Of a stretch of 64,000 nucleotides of DNA, positions 27,108 to 35,403 are shown in pieces. Position 1 is the stretch's first letter; every line of letters begins with the position of its first letter. This DNA is from Phyllobacterium myrsinacearum (GTDB taxonomy: Bacteria; Pseudomonadota; Alphaproteobacteria; Rhizobiales; Rhizobiaceae): assembly GCF_002980555.1 (NCBI RefSeq), contig NZ_PVBT01000001.1, positions 310,001 to 374,000 on the forward strand, read 5' to 3'. The notes beneath the pieces are model-generated. The model searched no databases. It saw nothing but the letters and a program-made list of their open reading frames with translations, and had not been told where the DNA came from. A program made the translations under genes and the position numbers.

Positions 27108-27171
27108 CGGCAATGATGGTGCTGAAAAGGCCCAATCTCCATTGCCCTGTGGCAATCATCGCCGGTTCCGT

Positions 27172-27597
27172 TCACGTCAAAACCTTGACGAAGATCAGTT
27201 CGGGGTCGTGTTCATCCAGGTTGTGAATGTAGCCGCTCGCAATGAACCCGGCCCGGGCAATCAGGTTTTGCATGGGCTGGTTGGAGAGGTTGGTGGAGGT
27301 CCAGATTTTCGGTGTGGTGCAAATGTCTGAAAAATGCCGGAGCAGGGCGGCGCCTATGCCCTTTTTCCGGAAGTCCGCTCCGACCATGATCATTTCAATC
27401 ATGCCAGCGTGAAAGAAATGGTAGTTGAAAACGCCGTAGGCGGCGGTTTCACCGCCGTAGAGCGCAACAAAGCACTGGTTCGCGGCGATCCATTGTCTGA
27501 TTTCACCGATGCGTTGGGGGCGGGCGGCTGCGACGGTATCCAGCGATGCCAAGGCATCCAGATCCGTTGGAACGGCCGGTCTGATCTCAATTGCCAT
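27172..27597 (-). CDS. GNAT-family N-acetyltransferase
   Basis: 141 aa. The acetyl-CoA-binding motif is IEMIMVGADFRKKGIGAALLRHF (R/Q-x-x-G-x-G/A type). It is followed by WTSTNLSNQPMQNLIARAGF, as in many small-molecule acetyltransferases. The substrate is unknown. The ATG at 27597 lies 6 nt after GAGGG; the TTG four codons upstream overlaps that site and is rejected. It lies downstream of the porin on the same strand but beyond the porin terminator. Confidence 0.85.
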   Translation of the reverse strand: MAIEIRPAVPTDLDALASLDTVAAARPQRIGEIRQWIAANQCFVALYGGETAAYGVFNYHFFHAGMIEMIMVGADFRKKGIGAALLRHFSDICTTPKIWTSTNLSNQPMQNLIARAGFIASGYIHNLDEHDPELIFVKVLT

Positions 27598-27712
27598 CTG
27601 TTCCCTCAAGCCTCAGAAATCCAATCTGCTGCCAGGCTGATACCATGTTCAGCGTACACTATCGCAAAATGTCCTGATCCGGCGCATCGTTTTCAGGGGC
27701 CCGCCAAACGCC

Positions 27713-27738
27713 AAAAAACGGCGGGCCTTCGGCCCACC
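27713..27738 (-). terminator. Porin intrinsic terminator
   Basis: Read on the minus strand: an 8-bp stem GGTGGGCC / GGCCCGCC (one G-U) with a GAA loop, then GTTTTTT. It lies about 150 bp past the porin stop. Confidence 0.8.
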
Positions 27739-27847
27739 GTTCTAAGGTAATGACGTGACTGGAGATCTCATCATCGAGATCCGGACATGCAGTCCTTCTA
27801 CATGGCCAGATGCAATTGATAAATGCTTTTTGGGCCGTAGCCGTATA

Positions 27848-27867
27848 CCCGGGGGCGTGCCCCCGGG
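27848..27867. repeat. GC-rich palindrome after the porin gene
   Basis: Perfect 9-bp arms CCCGGGGGC / GCCCCCGGG with a 2-nt centre, 21 bp past the porin stop and without a T run. It may protect the mRNA 3' end or slow polymerase ahead of the terminator at 27713-27738. Confidence 0.6.
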
Positions 27868-27888
27868 ATCTCTCCAAATCGTGGTCGA

Positions 27889-29022
27889 TTAGAAGTTGCG
27901 CTGGAAGCGGATCATGCCACCGAATGCATCGTCGTTGCCGCCATTGGCAATCGAAGCCGCCTTACGCAGGCCATCGAACTTGGTGTATGTGACTTCAGGA
28001 GTGATCGTGAAGCCTGGAACCAGTTCGTAAGCCAGGTTCAAAGTACCCGAGTAGGTGCCTTCGGATTCGTAAGCAAGCTGTGCGTTGACGGTTGCCTTGT
28101 CGGAAACCTTGGCGGACAGACCACCCCAAACAGCCCAGTCACCGGTCCATGTACCGAACCAGTTCTGATTCCTGCCAGTGTCATCAAAGTTCGACTGATA
28201 ACCGCCCATGACGAAGGCTTTGACAGTGTCGGTGAACTTCACATCCAAACGGACCTTACCAGCCCATTCTTCGATGACGGAGTCATAACCGACGACGCCC
28301 GAAATACCGCCCCAAGCCTGTTCATACTTCGCACCGGCGAGAACATGCGGCATGTAATCGTCGATCTGGTAGGAACGGCTGGTCCCGCCAATCGCAAGGC
28401 CAGTTACAGGATCAATGGCGCTATAGCTGCCCGAACCCTGCTCCGCAGCGATGATTGCCGAGAAACCGTTGCCGCCAGTGAATGTGTAGCTGACCTGGTT
28501 GGACTGGCCGGACTGGTAGTTGATGACGTCGTCGTTCATGACGTCGCCGGCATAACCGGTCCACGAACCGAAGATTTCATCGGTCGTACCGACGCGGAAG
28601 CCGCCAAGTTCGATATAGGCGTGAGGAAGGGACGCGCCTTTGTTTGCTCCGTTGTCGTAGTTGAACTGTGTTTCAATGTACGAACGCAGCGTGCCGAGTT
28701 CGGTTTCCGAACGGGCATCGAAACGCACGACAGCGCGCGAGCGCTTGAAGTATGTGCCGTCACCGTTGGGATCGCTGCCATTGTTGACGTGGCCGCCGGA
28801 GTACACGTCATCGCCGCCCTTGGCGTCGTAACGGACATAGCCGCTGATCTTCAGGCAAGTCTCTGTGCCTGGAATGTAGAAGAAGCCTTTGCCGTATGCA
28901 TCGCAAACGCGAACATATTCGACGGCTTCCGGTTCGGCGACGACAACTGCGTCAGCAGCGCGGGCGCCGGTTACTGCAACGAGAGCTGCAGCTGAGCCCA
29001 GTAGAATACTTCTCATAGTCAT
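27889..29022 (-). CDS. Omp2b-like general porin
   Basis: 377-aa outer-membrane porin, the main sieve for small hydrophilic solutes. The signal peptide MRSILLGSAAALVAVTGARA is followed by ADAVVVAEPEAVEYVRVCDAYG and IPGTETCLKISGYVRYD, the hallmark of the Brucella Omp2a/2b family. Further matches are GSWTGYAGDVMNDDVI, SYTFTGGNGFSAIIA, VVGYDSVIEEWAGKVR, YELVPGFTITPEVTYTKF and the C-terminal MIRFQRNF with terminal Phe. The first ATG (29022) has GGGGGA upstream; MRSIL starts two codons later. It has a long AT-rich leader and a proper terminator, as expected for an abundant protein. Confidence 0.95.
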   Translation of the reverse strand: MTMRSILLGSAAALVAVTGARAADAVVVAEPEAVEYVRVCDAYGKGFFYIPGTETCLKISGYVRYDAKGGDDVYSGGHVNNGSDPNGDGTYFKRSRAVVRFDARSETELGTLRSYIETQFNYDNGANKGASLPHAYIELGGFRVGTTDEIFGSWTGYAGDVMNDDVINYQSGQSNQVSYTFTGGNGFSAIIAAEQGSGSYSAIDPVTGLAIGGTSRSYQIDDYMPHVLAGAKYEQAWGGISGVVGYDSVIEEWAGKVRLDVKFTDTVKAFVMGGYQSNFDDTGRNQNWFGTWTGDWAVWGGLSAKVSDKATVNAQLAYESEGTYSGTLNLAYELVPGFTITPEVTYTKFDGLRKAASIANGGNDDAFGGMIRFQRNF

Positions 29023-29422
29023 ATTGGTCCCCCAAAAGGTCTTGATTGACCTATACTGCTTAGTGCAGTTTTATCGAGGACAGCAACTACCAACTCGGAG
29101 TTGTGCTCCGGTTGGGCTTGCGTCGTTGCAATTATGTCACAAATTTGATGTGATTCCGCAGTTGCAACATTAAACCATTGTAAAATAAATGGAAATAATT
29201 GGTTCCATTTTTGAGATTCCATCAGAAACCTCGCTTTCTGCGTCGCATCAGTTCGAATCACGATATTGGCGGTTTCATTATACAACTTAAGACTGTGTAT
29301 AAATCCTCATATATACTTAGGTGAGGTATTTTATCCGGCATAAATTCCCGAAAAACGGGATGCGGGCGTCTGTGCCGTCCCGTTGCTTCAAGTTTTGGAC
29401 AAATCTGGTTTTTTCTTGCTAC
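29023..29422 (-). promoter_or_regulatory. AT-rich upstream region of the porin
   Basis: 400 bp without a supported gene, clearly richer in A/T than the surroundings. A TATAAT-type -10 for the porin is possible at 29278-29283 (read on the minus strand). No good -35 is seen at 17 bp, and the leader would be about 250 nt long. Confidence 0.4.
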
Positions 29423-29635
29423 TCAGTCCTCGCCGCTCCGCCACCCCCGCAAGAAATCGAAGGGTTCCAGGCCGTCCCAGTTTTGCGGCGTCTGCCCATC
29501 GGCGGCACGCCGCCCGAGGCAGTGCAGGGCCGAATAACCGGTAAGGTCGAGCAATCGTTGCCACAACCGGGGCACGGGAGAAGGTGTGAAAGCCGCCTCG
29601 CACCCGGTCAAATCATGTTCGCGCTGGTCAGACAT
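29423..29635 (-). CDS. Small hypothetical protein divergent to a TetR regulator
   Basis: 70 aa, starting MSDQREHDLTGCEAAF, with PRLWQRLLDLTGYSALHCLG and QNWDGLEPFDFLRGW. GGGAGA lies 6 nt before the ATG, better than the upstream in-frame starts. It has no signal peptide or membrane segment. It faces the TetR gene across an operator-like palindrome, so it may be that regulator's target. The function is unknown. Confidence 0.55.
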   Translation of the reverse strand: MSDQREHDLTGCEAAFTPSPVPRLWQRLLDLTGYSALHCLGRRAADGQTPQNWDGLEPFDFLRGWRSGED

Positions 29636-29661
29636 CGGTCGTCTCCCGGATAGTGCCATCT

Positions 29662-29712
29662 GTTCTATGGCAATCGCCATAGAACGTAGCACTAGACCGA
29701 TCGCCATACAAC
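29662..29712. promoter_or_regulatory. Palindromic operator between small gene and TetR gene
   Basis: Perfect 10-bp arms GTTCTATGGC (29662-29671) and GCCATAGAAC (29676-29685). A second half-site, ATCGCCATACAAC, lies at about 29700-29712. It sits between divergent starts and is the probable binding site of the adjacent TetR protein. Confidence 0.6.
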
Positions 29713-29728
29713 ATGCATAATGCGCACC

Positions 29729-30292
29729 ATGCCACGTCCATCAGATGCCAAGACCCGCTTCATCGATACCGCCGTCATCCTGTTCCAGGCGCACGGCTAT
29801 CATGGTGTGGGGCTGTCGGAGATCATTGCCCAGGCAAAGGCGCCGAAGGGGTCCTTCTATTTTCATTTCCCCGGCGGCAAGGAAGAACTGGCCGAGCACG
29901 CGGTGCGCAGTGCGGGCGGCTACATCATTCACGTCCTCGACAAGAGTTTTCGCGATGCGCCGACGTTCCGGGCCGGGGCGGAACTGATGATCGCACGGCT
30001 CTACGATTCGTTCGAGGCGTCCGGCTGGACGCTTGGCTGTCCCATCACCAGCGTGCTTCTGGATACCACGCCAAAATCCGAGCGGCTGTCGCTGGCGATC
30101 AAGGAGGTCATGGAAAGCTGGATCGGCAGTTTTGCCGAACAGATCACGCGGTTCCATCCGGAGAAGGATGGAAGGGCATTCGCAATGAAGATTCTGGTGT
30201 CGCTGGAAGGCGCCTGGATATTGGCGCGGATGCTGCGCTCGCGTGAGCCGTTTGAGCAGGTGATGAACGTCATTGCCTTGAACGAGGAATAG
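29729..30292 (+). CDS. TetR/AcrR regulator, LmrA/YxaF type
   Basis: 187 aa. The N-terminal HTH FIDTAVILFQAHGYHGVGLS, with IIAQAKAPKGSFYFHFPGGKEELAEHAV, matches the LmrA/YxaF subfamily. The C-terminal ligand domain has GCPITSVLLDTTPKSERL. The start MPRPSDAKTRF is preferred by comparison with that subfamily; an ATG at 29720 adds three residues. No ribosome site is clear for either. It is a likely autorepressor via the palindrome upstream. Confidence 0.88.
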   Translation: MPRPSDAKTRFIDTAVILFQAHGYHGVGLSEIIAQAKAPKGSFYFHFPGGKEELAEHAVRSAGGYIIHVLDKSFRDAPTFRAGAELMIARLYDSFEASGWTLGCPITSVLLDTTPKSERLSLAIKEVMESWIGSFAEQITRFHPEKDGRAFAMKILVSLEGAWILARMLRSREPFEQVMNVIALNEE

Positions 30293-30308
30293 CGTCCGGT
30301 TGGCCGTT

Positions 30309-31064
30309 CTAGGCCACCGTCACGCTCACCCCGGCCGCAGGATAGGCCGCCATGGTTTCGTCCCGTGTGCCGCGTTCAACGATCAAACCCTGTATTTCAT
30401 TCATCGGTAAGATCACGTAAGGCGATGCCGCCCCCAGTTTTTCTGACGAGGCGAGAACGATGGTTTCCGCGGCATGGCGCGACAAGGCGCGCTTGACCGC
30501 CGCCTCTTCGGAATCGCCCGTTGTCAGGCCGGTTTCCGGGTGAATGCCAGTGACGCCCATAAAGTAGATGTCAGCGCGGTACCGCGCGATGGCCTCGATG
30601 GCCGATGCGCCCACGGCGACGACCGAGTGCTTGAACAGCCGCCCGCCGATCAATTCTACCGTGATGCGGGGATGGCTCACGAGCTCAACCGCGATGCTGG
30701 GGCTGTGGGTAATGATGGTTGCCTCGAGTTCCGGCGGCAGATGGCGGACAAGCTGCACGGTCGTCGTGCCGCCATCGACAAAAACCACCTGGCCCGGCCG
30801 GATCATGGCCGCTGCCGCACGGCCGATGGCTTTCTTTCCATCGGTGGCAATCGCCTGGCGACCGGAGAAGTCGGCAAGGGCGGGGGACGCAGGCAGAGCC
30901 CCGCCATGCACCCGCTGCAACAGTCCTTCCGCCGCAAGCTCGCGCAAATCCCGGCGGATCGTATCTTCCGACAGGTCGAGTTGCTCGCTGAGAGACTTGG
31001 CGACGACCTGTCCCGTTTGCTTCAAAACCGCGAGAATATGCGCCTTGCGCTGTTGCGTCAGCAT
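30309..31064 (-). CDS. DeoR/GlpR-family transcriptional regulator
   Basis: 251 aa. The DeoR HTH reads RKAHILAVLKQTGQVVAKSL, then LDLSEDTIRRDLRELAAEG and LLQRVHGGAL. The effector domain has VVFVDGGTTTVQLVRHLP, VELIGGRLFKHSVVAVG and DIYFMGVTGIHPETGLTTGD. The ATG at 31064 follows GAGG at 6 nt; the earlier in-frame codon at 31115 lies inside the promoter region. It is divergent from the NUDIX-DUF4406 operon and probably controls both directions. Confidence 0.9.
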   Translation of the reverse strand: MLTQQRKAHILAVLKQTGQVVAKSLSEQLDLSEDTIRRDLRELAAEGLLQRVHGGALPASPALADFSGRQAIATDGKKAIGRAAAAMIRPGQVVFVDGGTTTVQLVRHLPPELEATIITHSPSIAVELVSHPRITVELIGGRLFKHSVVAVGASAIEAIARYRADIYFMGVTGIHPETGLTTGDSEEAAVKRALSRHAAETIVLASSEKLGAASPYVILPMNEIQGLIVERGTRDETMAAYPAAGVSVTVA

Positions 31065-31080
31065 GGGTTCCTCAAAATTG

Positions 31081-31116
31081 TGCACGATATTTCTTGACTC
31101 TGCACGAAGTTGCACG
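31081..31116. promoter_or_regulatory. Phased direct repeats in the DeoR-NUDIX promoter
   Basis: TGCACG occurs at 31081, 31101 and 31111, in the same orientation and 20 and 10 bp apart, so all lie on one face of the helix. TTGACT at 31094-31099 is a likely -35 toward the NUDIX gene. It is a plausible operator for the DeoR protein. Confidence 0.6.
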
Positions 31117-31152
31117 TTTTATCAAGCCTATCCTGTCCCATGGTGGTGCCCA

Positions 31153-31737
31153 ATGACAAAGCTTGCCGACCGTGTCCGTGTCCGGACCGTAAAAATTCTT
31201 GCCGATGACTGGTTCGTGCTGAAAAAGACGACATTCGATTATCTGCGCCGTGACGGCACGTGGCAGACGCAGAACCGGGAGACCTATGACCGGGGCAATG
31301 GCGCGGTGATCCTGCTCTATGACAGGGCGCGGCGCACGGTCATCCTGACGCGCCAGTTCCGCTATCCCGCCTTCGTCAACGGCTGCACGGAACTGTTGAT
31401 CGAGGCACCCGCCGGGCTGCTCGACAATATCTCGCCGGAGGAGCGCATCCGCAAGGAAGCGGAGGAGGAGACCGGTTATCGCGTGCAGCATGTGCGCAAG
31501 GTGTTCGAGGCTTTCATGAGCCCGGGATCGGTGACCGAAAAGCTCTATTTCTTTGCCGGAGAATATACCTCGTCGGACCGGGTTTCGGATGGCGGCGGCG
31601 AGGCAGCCGAGGGGGAGGATATCGATGTCCTCGAACTGCCCTTTGACGAGGCACTGGCCATGATCGGCCGCGGCGCCATCGAGGACGGCAAGACAATCAT
31701 GCTGTTGCAGTATGCAGCCCTGCACATTTTCGCTTAA
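31153..31737 (+). CDS. NUDIX hydrolase (NudK-like)
   Basis: 194 aa. The NUDIX box is AGLLDNISPEERIRKEAEEETGY with the REAEEETG core (here RKEAEEETG). N-terminal strands (ETYDRGNGAVILLYD, VILTRQFRYPAFVNG) are as in GDP-mannose/ADP-ribose pyrophosphatases of the NudK/NudF group. FMSPGSVTEKLYFFAGEYTS is also typical. It probably hydrolyses a nucleoside-diphosphate sugar. It forms an operon with the DUF4406 gene 26 bp downstream, under the DeoR-type repeats. Confidence 0.9.
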   Translation: MTKLADRVRVRTVKILADDWFVLKKTTFDYLRRDGTWQTQNRETYDRGNGAVILLYDRARRTVILTRQFRYPAFVNGCTELLIEAPAGLLDNISPEERIRKEAEEETGYRVQHVRKVFEAFMSPGSVTEKLYFFAGEYTSSDRVSDGGGEAAEGEDIDVLELPFDEALAMIGRGAIEDGKTIMLLQYAALHIFA

Positions 31738-31763
31738 CCCACACAAATCCTGCGGAGAAGACC

Positions 31764-32138
31764 ATGCTTATTCTGATCGCCGGGCCATACCGGTCCGGAA
31801 CCAATGACGATGCCGGCAAGATGGCTGACAATCTCAAGCGGCTGGAGGAAGTGTCCTGGCCGCTGTTTCAGGCGGGGCATCTGCCGATGATCGGCGAATG
31901 GGTGGCCTTGCCCGTATGGCATGCGGCAGGCGGCAAGCACATCGGCGATGCGCTCTACGACAAAATATTCCATCCGGCTGCCGGGCGGCTGATCGCGCTG
32001 TGCGATGCGATCCTGCGCTTGCCCGGCGATTCAAAGGGGGCGGACAATGATGTCCGCCTTGCCCATGAGCGCGGTATCCCGGTCTATTACCGGCTGGAGG
32101 ACGTGCCGGGCTGCGGGGCTTTGGCGGCCTCGCACTAG
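31764..32138 (+). CDS. DUF4406 protein (nucleoside deoxyribosyltransferase-like fold)
   Basis: 124 aa. The N terminus MLILIAGPYRSGTNDD and the later LCDAILRLPGDSKGADNDVRLAHERGIPVYY match DUF4406, which is related to nucleoside 2-deoxyribosyltransferases (the IAGPY and D-N-E-type sites). It is co-transcribed with the NUDIX gene, so a nucleotide or nucleoside-sugar salvage role is reasonable but unproven. It ends 1 bp before the convergent MFS gene. Confidence 0.8.
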   Translation: MLILIAGPYRSGTNDDAGKMADNLKRLEEVSWPLFQAGHLPMIGEWVALPVWHAAGGKHIGDALYDKIFHPAAGRLIALCDAILRLPGDSKGADNDVRLAHERGIPVYYRLEDVPGCGALAASH

Positions 32139-32139
32139 T

Positions 32140-33360
32140 TTATGTGGCGGGCACCAGCACGGCGCGCTTTTCCGTGGTGAAATAGAGAAGCGCCAGCGCC
32201 GGAAGGGCAAAGCCGATCCAGGAGGTCAGCCACCAGCCGCCATGGGCAAAGGCCCAGCCACCGACGGCCGAACCGATGGCGCCGCCGGCAAAGAATGTCG
32301 CCATGTAAAGCCCGTTCAGGCGGTTGCGGTATTCCGGTCCGAGCGAGAAAATCGCCCGCTGTCCCAGCACGAGATTGGTGGTGACGCCAAAGTCGAGCAG
32401 GATGGCGGCAGCGGTGAGCAGGCCGAGCGCCAGTGTCGAGCCATGCGGCGCCAGATGCGTCATCAGAAACGATGCCGATACCAGCAGCATGGCGAAGACC
32501 GTTGCCGGGCGCGTCAGGCCGCGATCGGCCCAGCGTCCGGCAATGGGGGCTGCGATGGCACCGGCAACCCCTGCCAGCGCAAACAGGGCAATGCCGCCCT
32601 GCGACAGGCCGAATTCCGGTCCGGCGAGCAGCAGCGGTGTTGTGGTCCAGAACACACTGAAGGCTCCGAACATGCAGGCCTGATACAGTGCGCGGCGCTG
32701 CAGGATTGGCGTTGTCACCGCCAGGCGGCCCATGGATGACAACAAATGGCGGTAGGTGAGTTTCGAGGCGGGAACCCGCTTCGGCAGCGCCAATGCCAGC
32801 ACGATCATCAGGGCGATCATCGCGGCGGATGAGAGGTAGAACACCACGTGCCACGAGGAAAACTGCGCGATGAAGCTGGAGACAGGGCGCGCCAGCATGA
32901 TGCCCAGCATCAGGCCGCTGACGACATTGCCGACAACCTTGCCGCGGGCGGCTTCCGGCGCCATGTGGGCGGCATAGGGGACGAGGATCTGCACGGCAAC
33001 CGAGCCGAGCCCGATGAACAGGGCGGCGGCGAGGAACGGCAGGGGATGGGTGACCAGTCCGGCAGCGAGCAGGGCGGCGGCACCGGCGAAAATGACGGTC
33101 AAGATCAGGCGGTGGTTTTCGAAGAGATCGCCCAGCGGCACGATCAGCAGCAGGCCAAGGCCGTAGCCGATCTGCGTCAGCGTGACGATGAGACCAGCCG
33201 CTGCCGGCGACATGCCAAGTTCCGCGCTGATGGGGCCAGCCAACGGCTGCCCGTAATAGAGGTTGGCGGCGATCAATCCGCAGGCGGTCGCCAGCAGCAG
33301 CGTCAGCCATGGGGAAATGGCCGGATGATCAGACGGGGCGTCTGAATGGGGGGAGGACAT
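32140..33360 (-). CDS. MFS transporter (drug-efflux type)
   Basis: 406 aa with about 12 hydrophobic segments. The first-loop motif is replaced by GLLLIVPLGDLFENHRLI, close to the MFS motif A (G-x-L-x-D-x-x-x-R). The second half carries GRWADRGLTRP. The N terminus is short and cytoplasmic. It lies 45 bp downstream of a TetR gene on the same strand, the usual arrangement for a regulated exporter. The substrate is unknown. Confidence 0.88.
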   Translation of the reverse strand: MSSPHSDAPSDHPAISPWLTLLLATACGLIAANLYYGQPLAGPISAELGMSPAAAGLIVTLTQIGYGLGLLLIVPLGDLFENHRLILTVIFAGAAALLAAGLVTHPLPFLAAALFIGLGSVAVQILVPYAAHMAPEAARGKVVGNVVSGLMLGIMLARPVSSFIAQFSSWHVVFYLSSAAMIALMIVLALALPKRVPASKLTYRHLLSSMGRLAVTTPILQRRALYQACMFGAFSVFWTTTPLLLAGPEFGLSQGGIALFALAGVAGAIAAPIAGRWADRGLTRPATVFAMLLVSASFLMTHLAPHGSTLALGLLTAAAILLDFGVTTNLVLGQRAIFSLGPEYRNRLNGLYMATFFAGGAIGSAVGGWAFAHGGWWLTSWIGFALPALALLYFTTEKRAVLVPAT

Positions 33361-33405
33361 GGATAACTCCTTGGGAGGGAATTGAGAATTTTCCGATGGA
33401 TGCGA

Positions 33406-34023
33406 TCAGGTCAGGGTTTTCATGGCCACGCCGACGGCGGCCACCATTTCATCGCGCGTCCGGCCGGTTTTTCCGACAACGCGCATGCCCTGGACCAGAC
33501 AGAGCAGCAGCCGCGCCGTCGCCCTGCCATCGATATGGGCAGGCACCGAGCCGTCTTTCTTGCCCTGCTCGATCAGGTCCCGCAGCACAGCTTCATTGGT
33601 ATCCATGGCTGCCGCGACCTTTTTCGCGACTTCCGGATCGAACGTTGCCAGCTCGCTGGCACAACTGACGACAAGGCAGCCCAATTTCCCAGCCTGGCCA
33701 TGCGAGACATCGGCATAAAGGGTCAAGGCGTCGCGGATGCGTTCATAGCCTGTCTTGTCCGTATCGGCGACGGCGCGCAGCTTGCCGCTGCGCACGGCCC
33801 GGTAGCGGTCAAAGGCGGCCAGAAACACGCCGCGCTTGTCCTTGAACGCCTTGTAGACGCTGCCTGAAGCCAATTGCATGGCGTCGGTCAGATTGCCGAT
33901 CGAGGTGGCGTGGTAGCCGCGTTCGCTGAAGACGCGCAAAGCCCTGTCGAGCGCTTCGTTCATATCGAATTCGCGGGGGCGGCCACGGCCGCGCATGGTT
34001 TTCGATGCGGTGATTTCGGTCAT
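33406..34023 (-). CDS. TetR/AcrR-family regulator of the MFS gene
   Basis: 205 aa. The N terminus has GRGRPREFDMNEALDRALRV, then FSERGYHATSIGNLTDAMQL and ASGSVYKAFKDKRGVFLAAF, a typical TetR HTH. The C-terminal ligand domain has GCLVVSCASELATFDPEVAKK, of the YcdC/TetR_C type. It is first gene of a two-gene unit with the MFS transporter and has a strong palindrome directly upstream of its start. Confidence 0.9.
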   Translation of the reverse strand: MTEITASKTMRGRGRPREFDMNEALDRALRVFSERGYHATSIGNLTDAMQLASGSVYKAFKDKRGVFLAAFDRYRAVRSGKLRAVADTDKTGYERIRDALTLYADVSHGQAGKLGCLVVSCASELATFDPEVAKKVAAAMDTNEAVLRDLIEQGKKDGSVPAHIDGRATARLLLCLVQGMRVVGKTGRTRDEMVAAVGVAMKTLT

Positions 34024-34032
34024 GCCTCAATA

Positions 34033-34052
34033 TAGGGAAAGATCATTCCCTA
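34033..34052. promoter_or_regulatory. TetR operator palindrome
   Basis: TAGGGAA / TTCCCTA arms around AGATCA, 10 bp upstream of the TetR start. The layout is that of TetR-family autoregulatory operators. Confidence 0.7.
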
Positions 34053-34087
34053 AATCAAGTGTTATCTCCGATATCCCGCCTTTTGCT

Positions 34088-35392
34088 CTATTGCGTACGT
34101 GCCTTGGCCACATCCGCCGGGGTAATGGCCGATTGCTTGCCGCCGAAATGCCCCAGCACATAATTGCTCAGCGCAGCGATCTCGACATCCGAATAGGCGG
34201 TGGCAAAGGCTGGCATGGACTGCCTGCCTTGCGGGGTGGTCATGTGGGCGCCTTTGAGGATGACCTGGATGAGATTGGTGCCATCGGGGTCGTTGACGGT
34301 CCGGCTGCCTTTCAGCGCGGCATAGGGCGTTTGCAGTCCTTCGCCGTTCCAGCCGTGACAGCTGGCGCAGGCGCCCTGGAAAAGCTTGAGACCAAGCCCG
34401 TCCTGCGTTGCCGCGTCCGCAGCAGGGGCATAGGCGGTGGATGCCGTGAGCGCAGCGGGTTCTGCTTCAACCACAGCCTTGTCGGTGGACGTCTGCGGCG
34501 GTACCGATTTGACATAGGTGACGATGGCCTTGATGTCTTCCGGCGTCAGATGGCGCAGGCTGAAGTCGACGGCTTCTCCCATGCTGCCGGTGGCGGCGCC
34601 GCGATTTTCCGCATGGCCCTTCGACAGGTAGTCGAAGAGCTGCTGGTCGCTCCAGCCGCCGATGCCGGTGCGCTTGTCCGAGCTGATATTGTAGGCCTTC
34701 CAGCCCTGCAGTTCGGCCCCGGCGAATTTCCGGCCATTGTCGACGGCGTAAAACAGGTTGCGCGGCGTATGGCACTCGCCGCAATGGGCCATGGCTTCGA
34801 CCAGATAGGCGCCGCGGTTCCATTCAGCTGTCTGCGCCGGGTCCGGCTGCAAGGGGCCGCTGGGCACGAAAAGCAGGTTCCAGAAGCGCATCACATAGCG
34901 CTGGTTGAAGGGGAAACCCAGTTCGTTCTTCGGCGCGTCGGCTTTGACCGGCGGCAGGCTGAACAGATAGGCCTTGATGGCCAGCGCATCTTCCGTCGTC
35001 ATCTGGGCATAGGCGGCGTAGGAGAATGCCGGGTAGAGATTCTGGCCGTCCTTATCGATGCCCTGATGCAGCGCGCGCACAAATTCCGCATCGCTCCAGT
35101 TACCGATGCCGGTATCCTTGTCCGCCGTGATGTTGGGCGAATAGATCGTGCCGAACGGCAGTTTGAAGGCGAGGCCGCCGGCATAGGGCTTGTCACCGGC
35201 GGTGGTGTGGCAGGCAACGCAGTCGGCGGCGCGGGTGAGATATTCGCCCCGATCGATCAGTGCCTGACCCGCCGGCAGCTTTGCCTGTGCTGCGGAAACA
35301 TCCGGCAGCGAGGCCGGTTTGAACAGGAAGATCGCGACACCCGCTGCAATGACAACCACGGCGGCGAGAAGGAGGAGGCCGAGTCTTTTCAT
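34088..35392 (-). CDS. Triheme c-type cytochrome subunit of dehydrogenase
   Basis: 434 aa. An N-terminal membrane anchor/signal (MKRLGLLLLAAVVVIAAGVAIF) precedes three heme c sites: CVACH, CGECH and CASCH. Met/His ligands are in PAFATAYSDVEI-type segments. This is the family that accepts electrons from periplasmic alcohol/aldehyde dehydrogenases and passes them to the respiratory chain. It is the last gene of the molybdenum-hydroxylase operon, 11 bp after the large subunit. Confidence 0.93.
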   Translation of the reverse strand: MKRLGLLLLAAVVVIAAGVAIFLFKPASLPDVSAAQAKLPAGQALIDRGEYLTRAADCVACHTTAGDKPYAGGLAFKLPFGTIYSPNITADKDTGIGNWSDAEFVRALHQGIDKDGQNLYPAFSYAAYAQMTTEDALAIKAYLFSLPPVKADAPKNELGFPFNQRYVMRFWNLLFVPSGPLQPDPAQTAEWNRGAYLVEAMAHCGECHTPRNLFYAVDNGRKFAGAELQGWKAYNISSDKRTGIGGWSDQQLFDYLSKGHAENRGAATGSMGEAVDFSLRHLTPEDIKAIVTYVKSVPPQTSTDKAVVEAEPAALTASTAYAPAADAATQDGLGLKLFQGACASCHGWNGEGLQTPYAALKGSRTVNDPDGTNLIQVILKGAHMTTPQGRQSMPAFATAYSDVEIAALSNYVLGHFGGKQSAITPADVAKARTQ

Positions 35393-35403
35393 GATTCAGG
35401 GTC

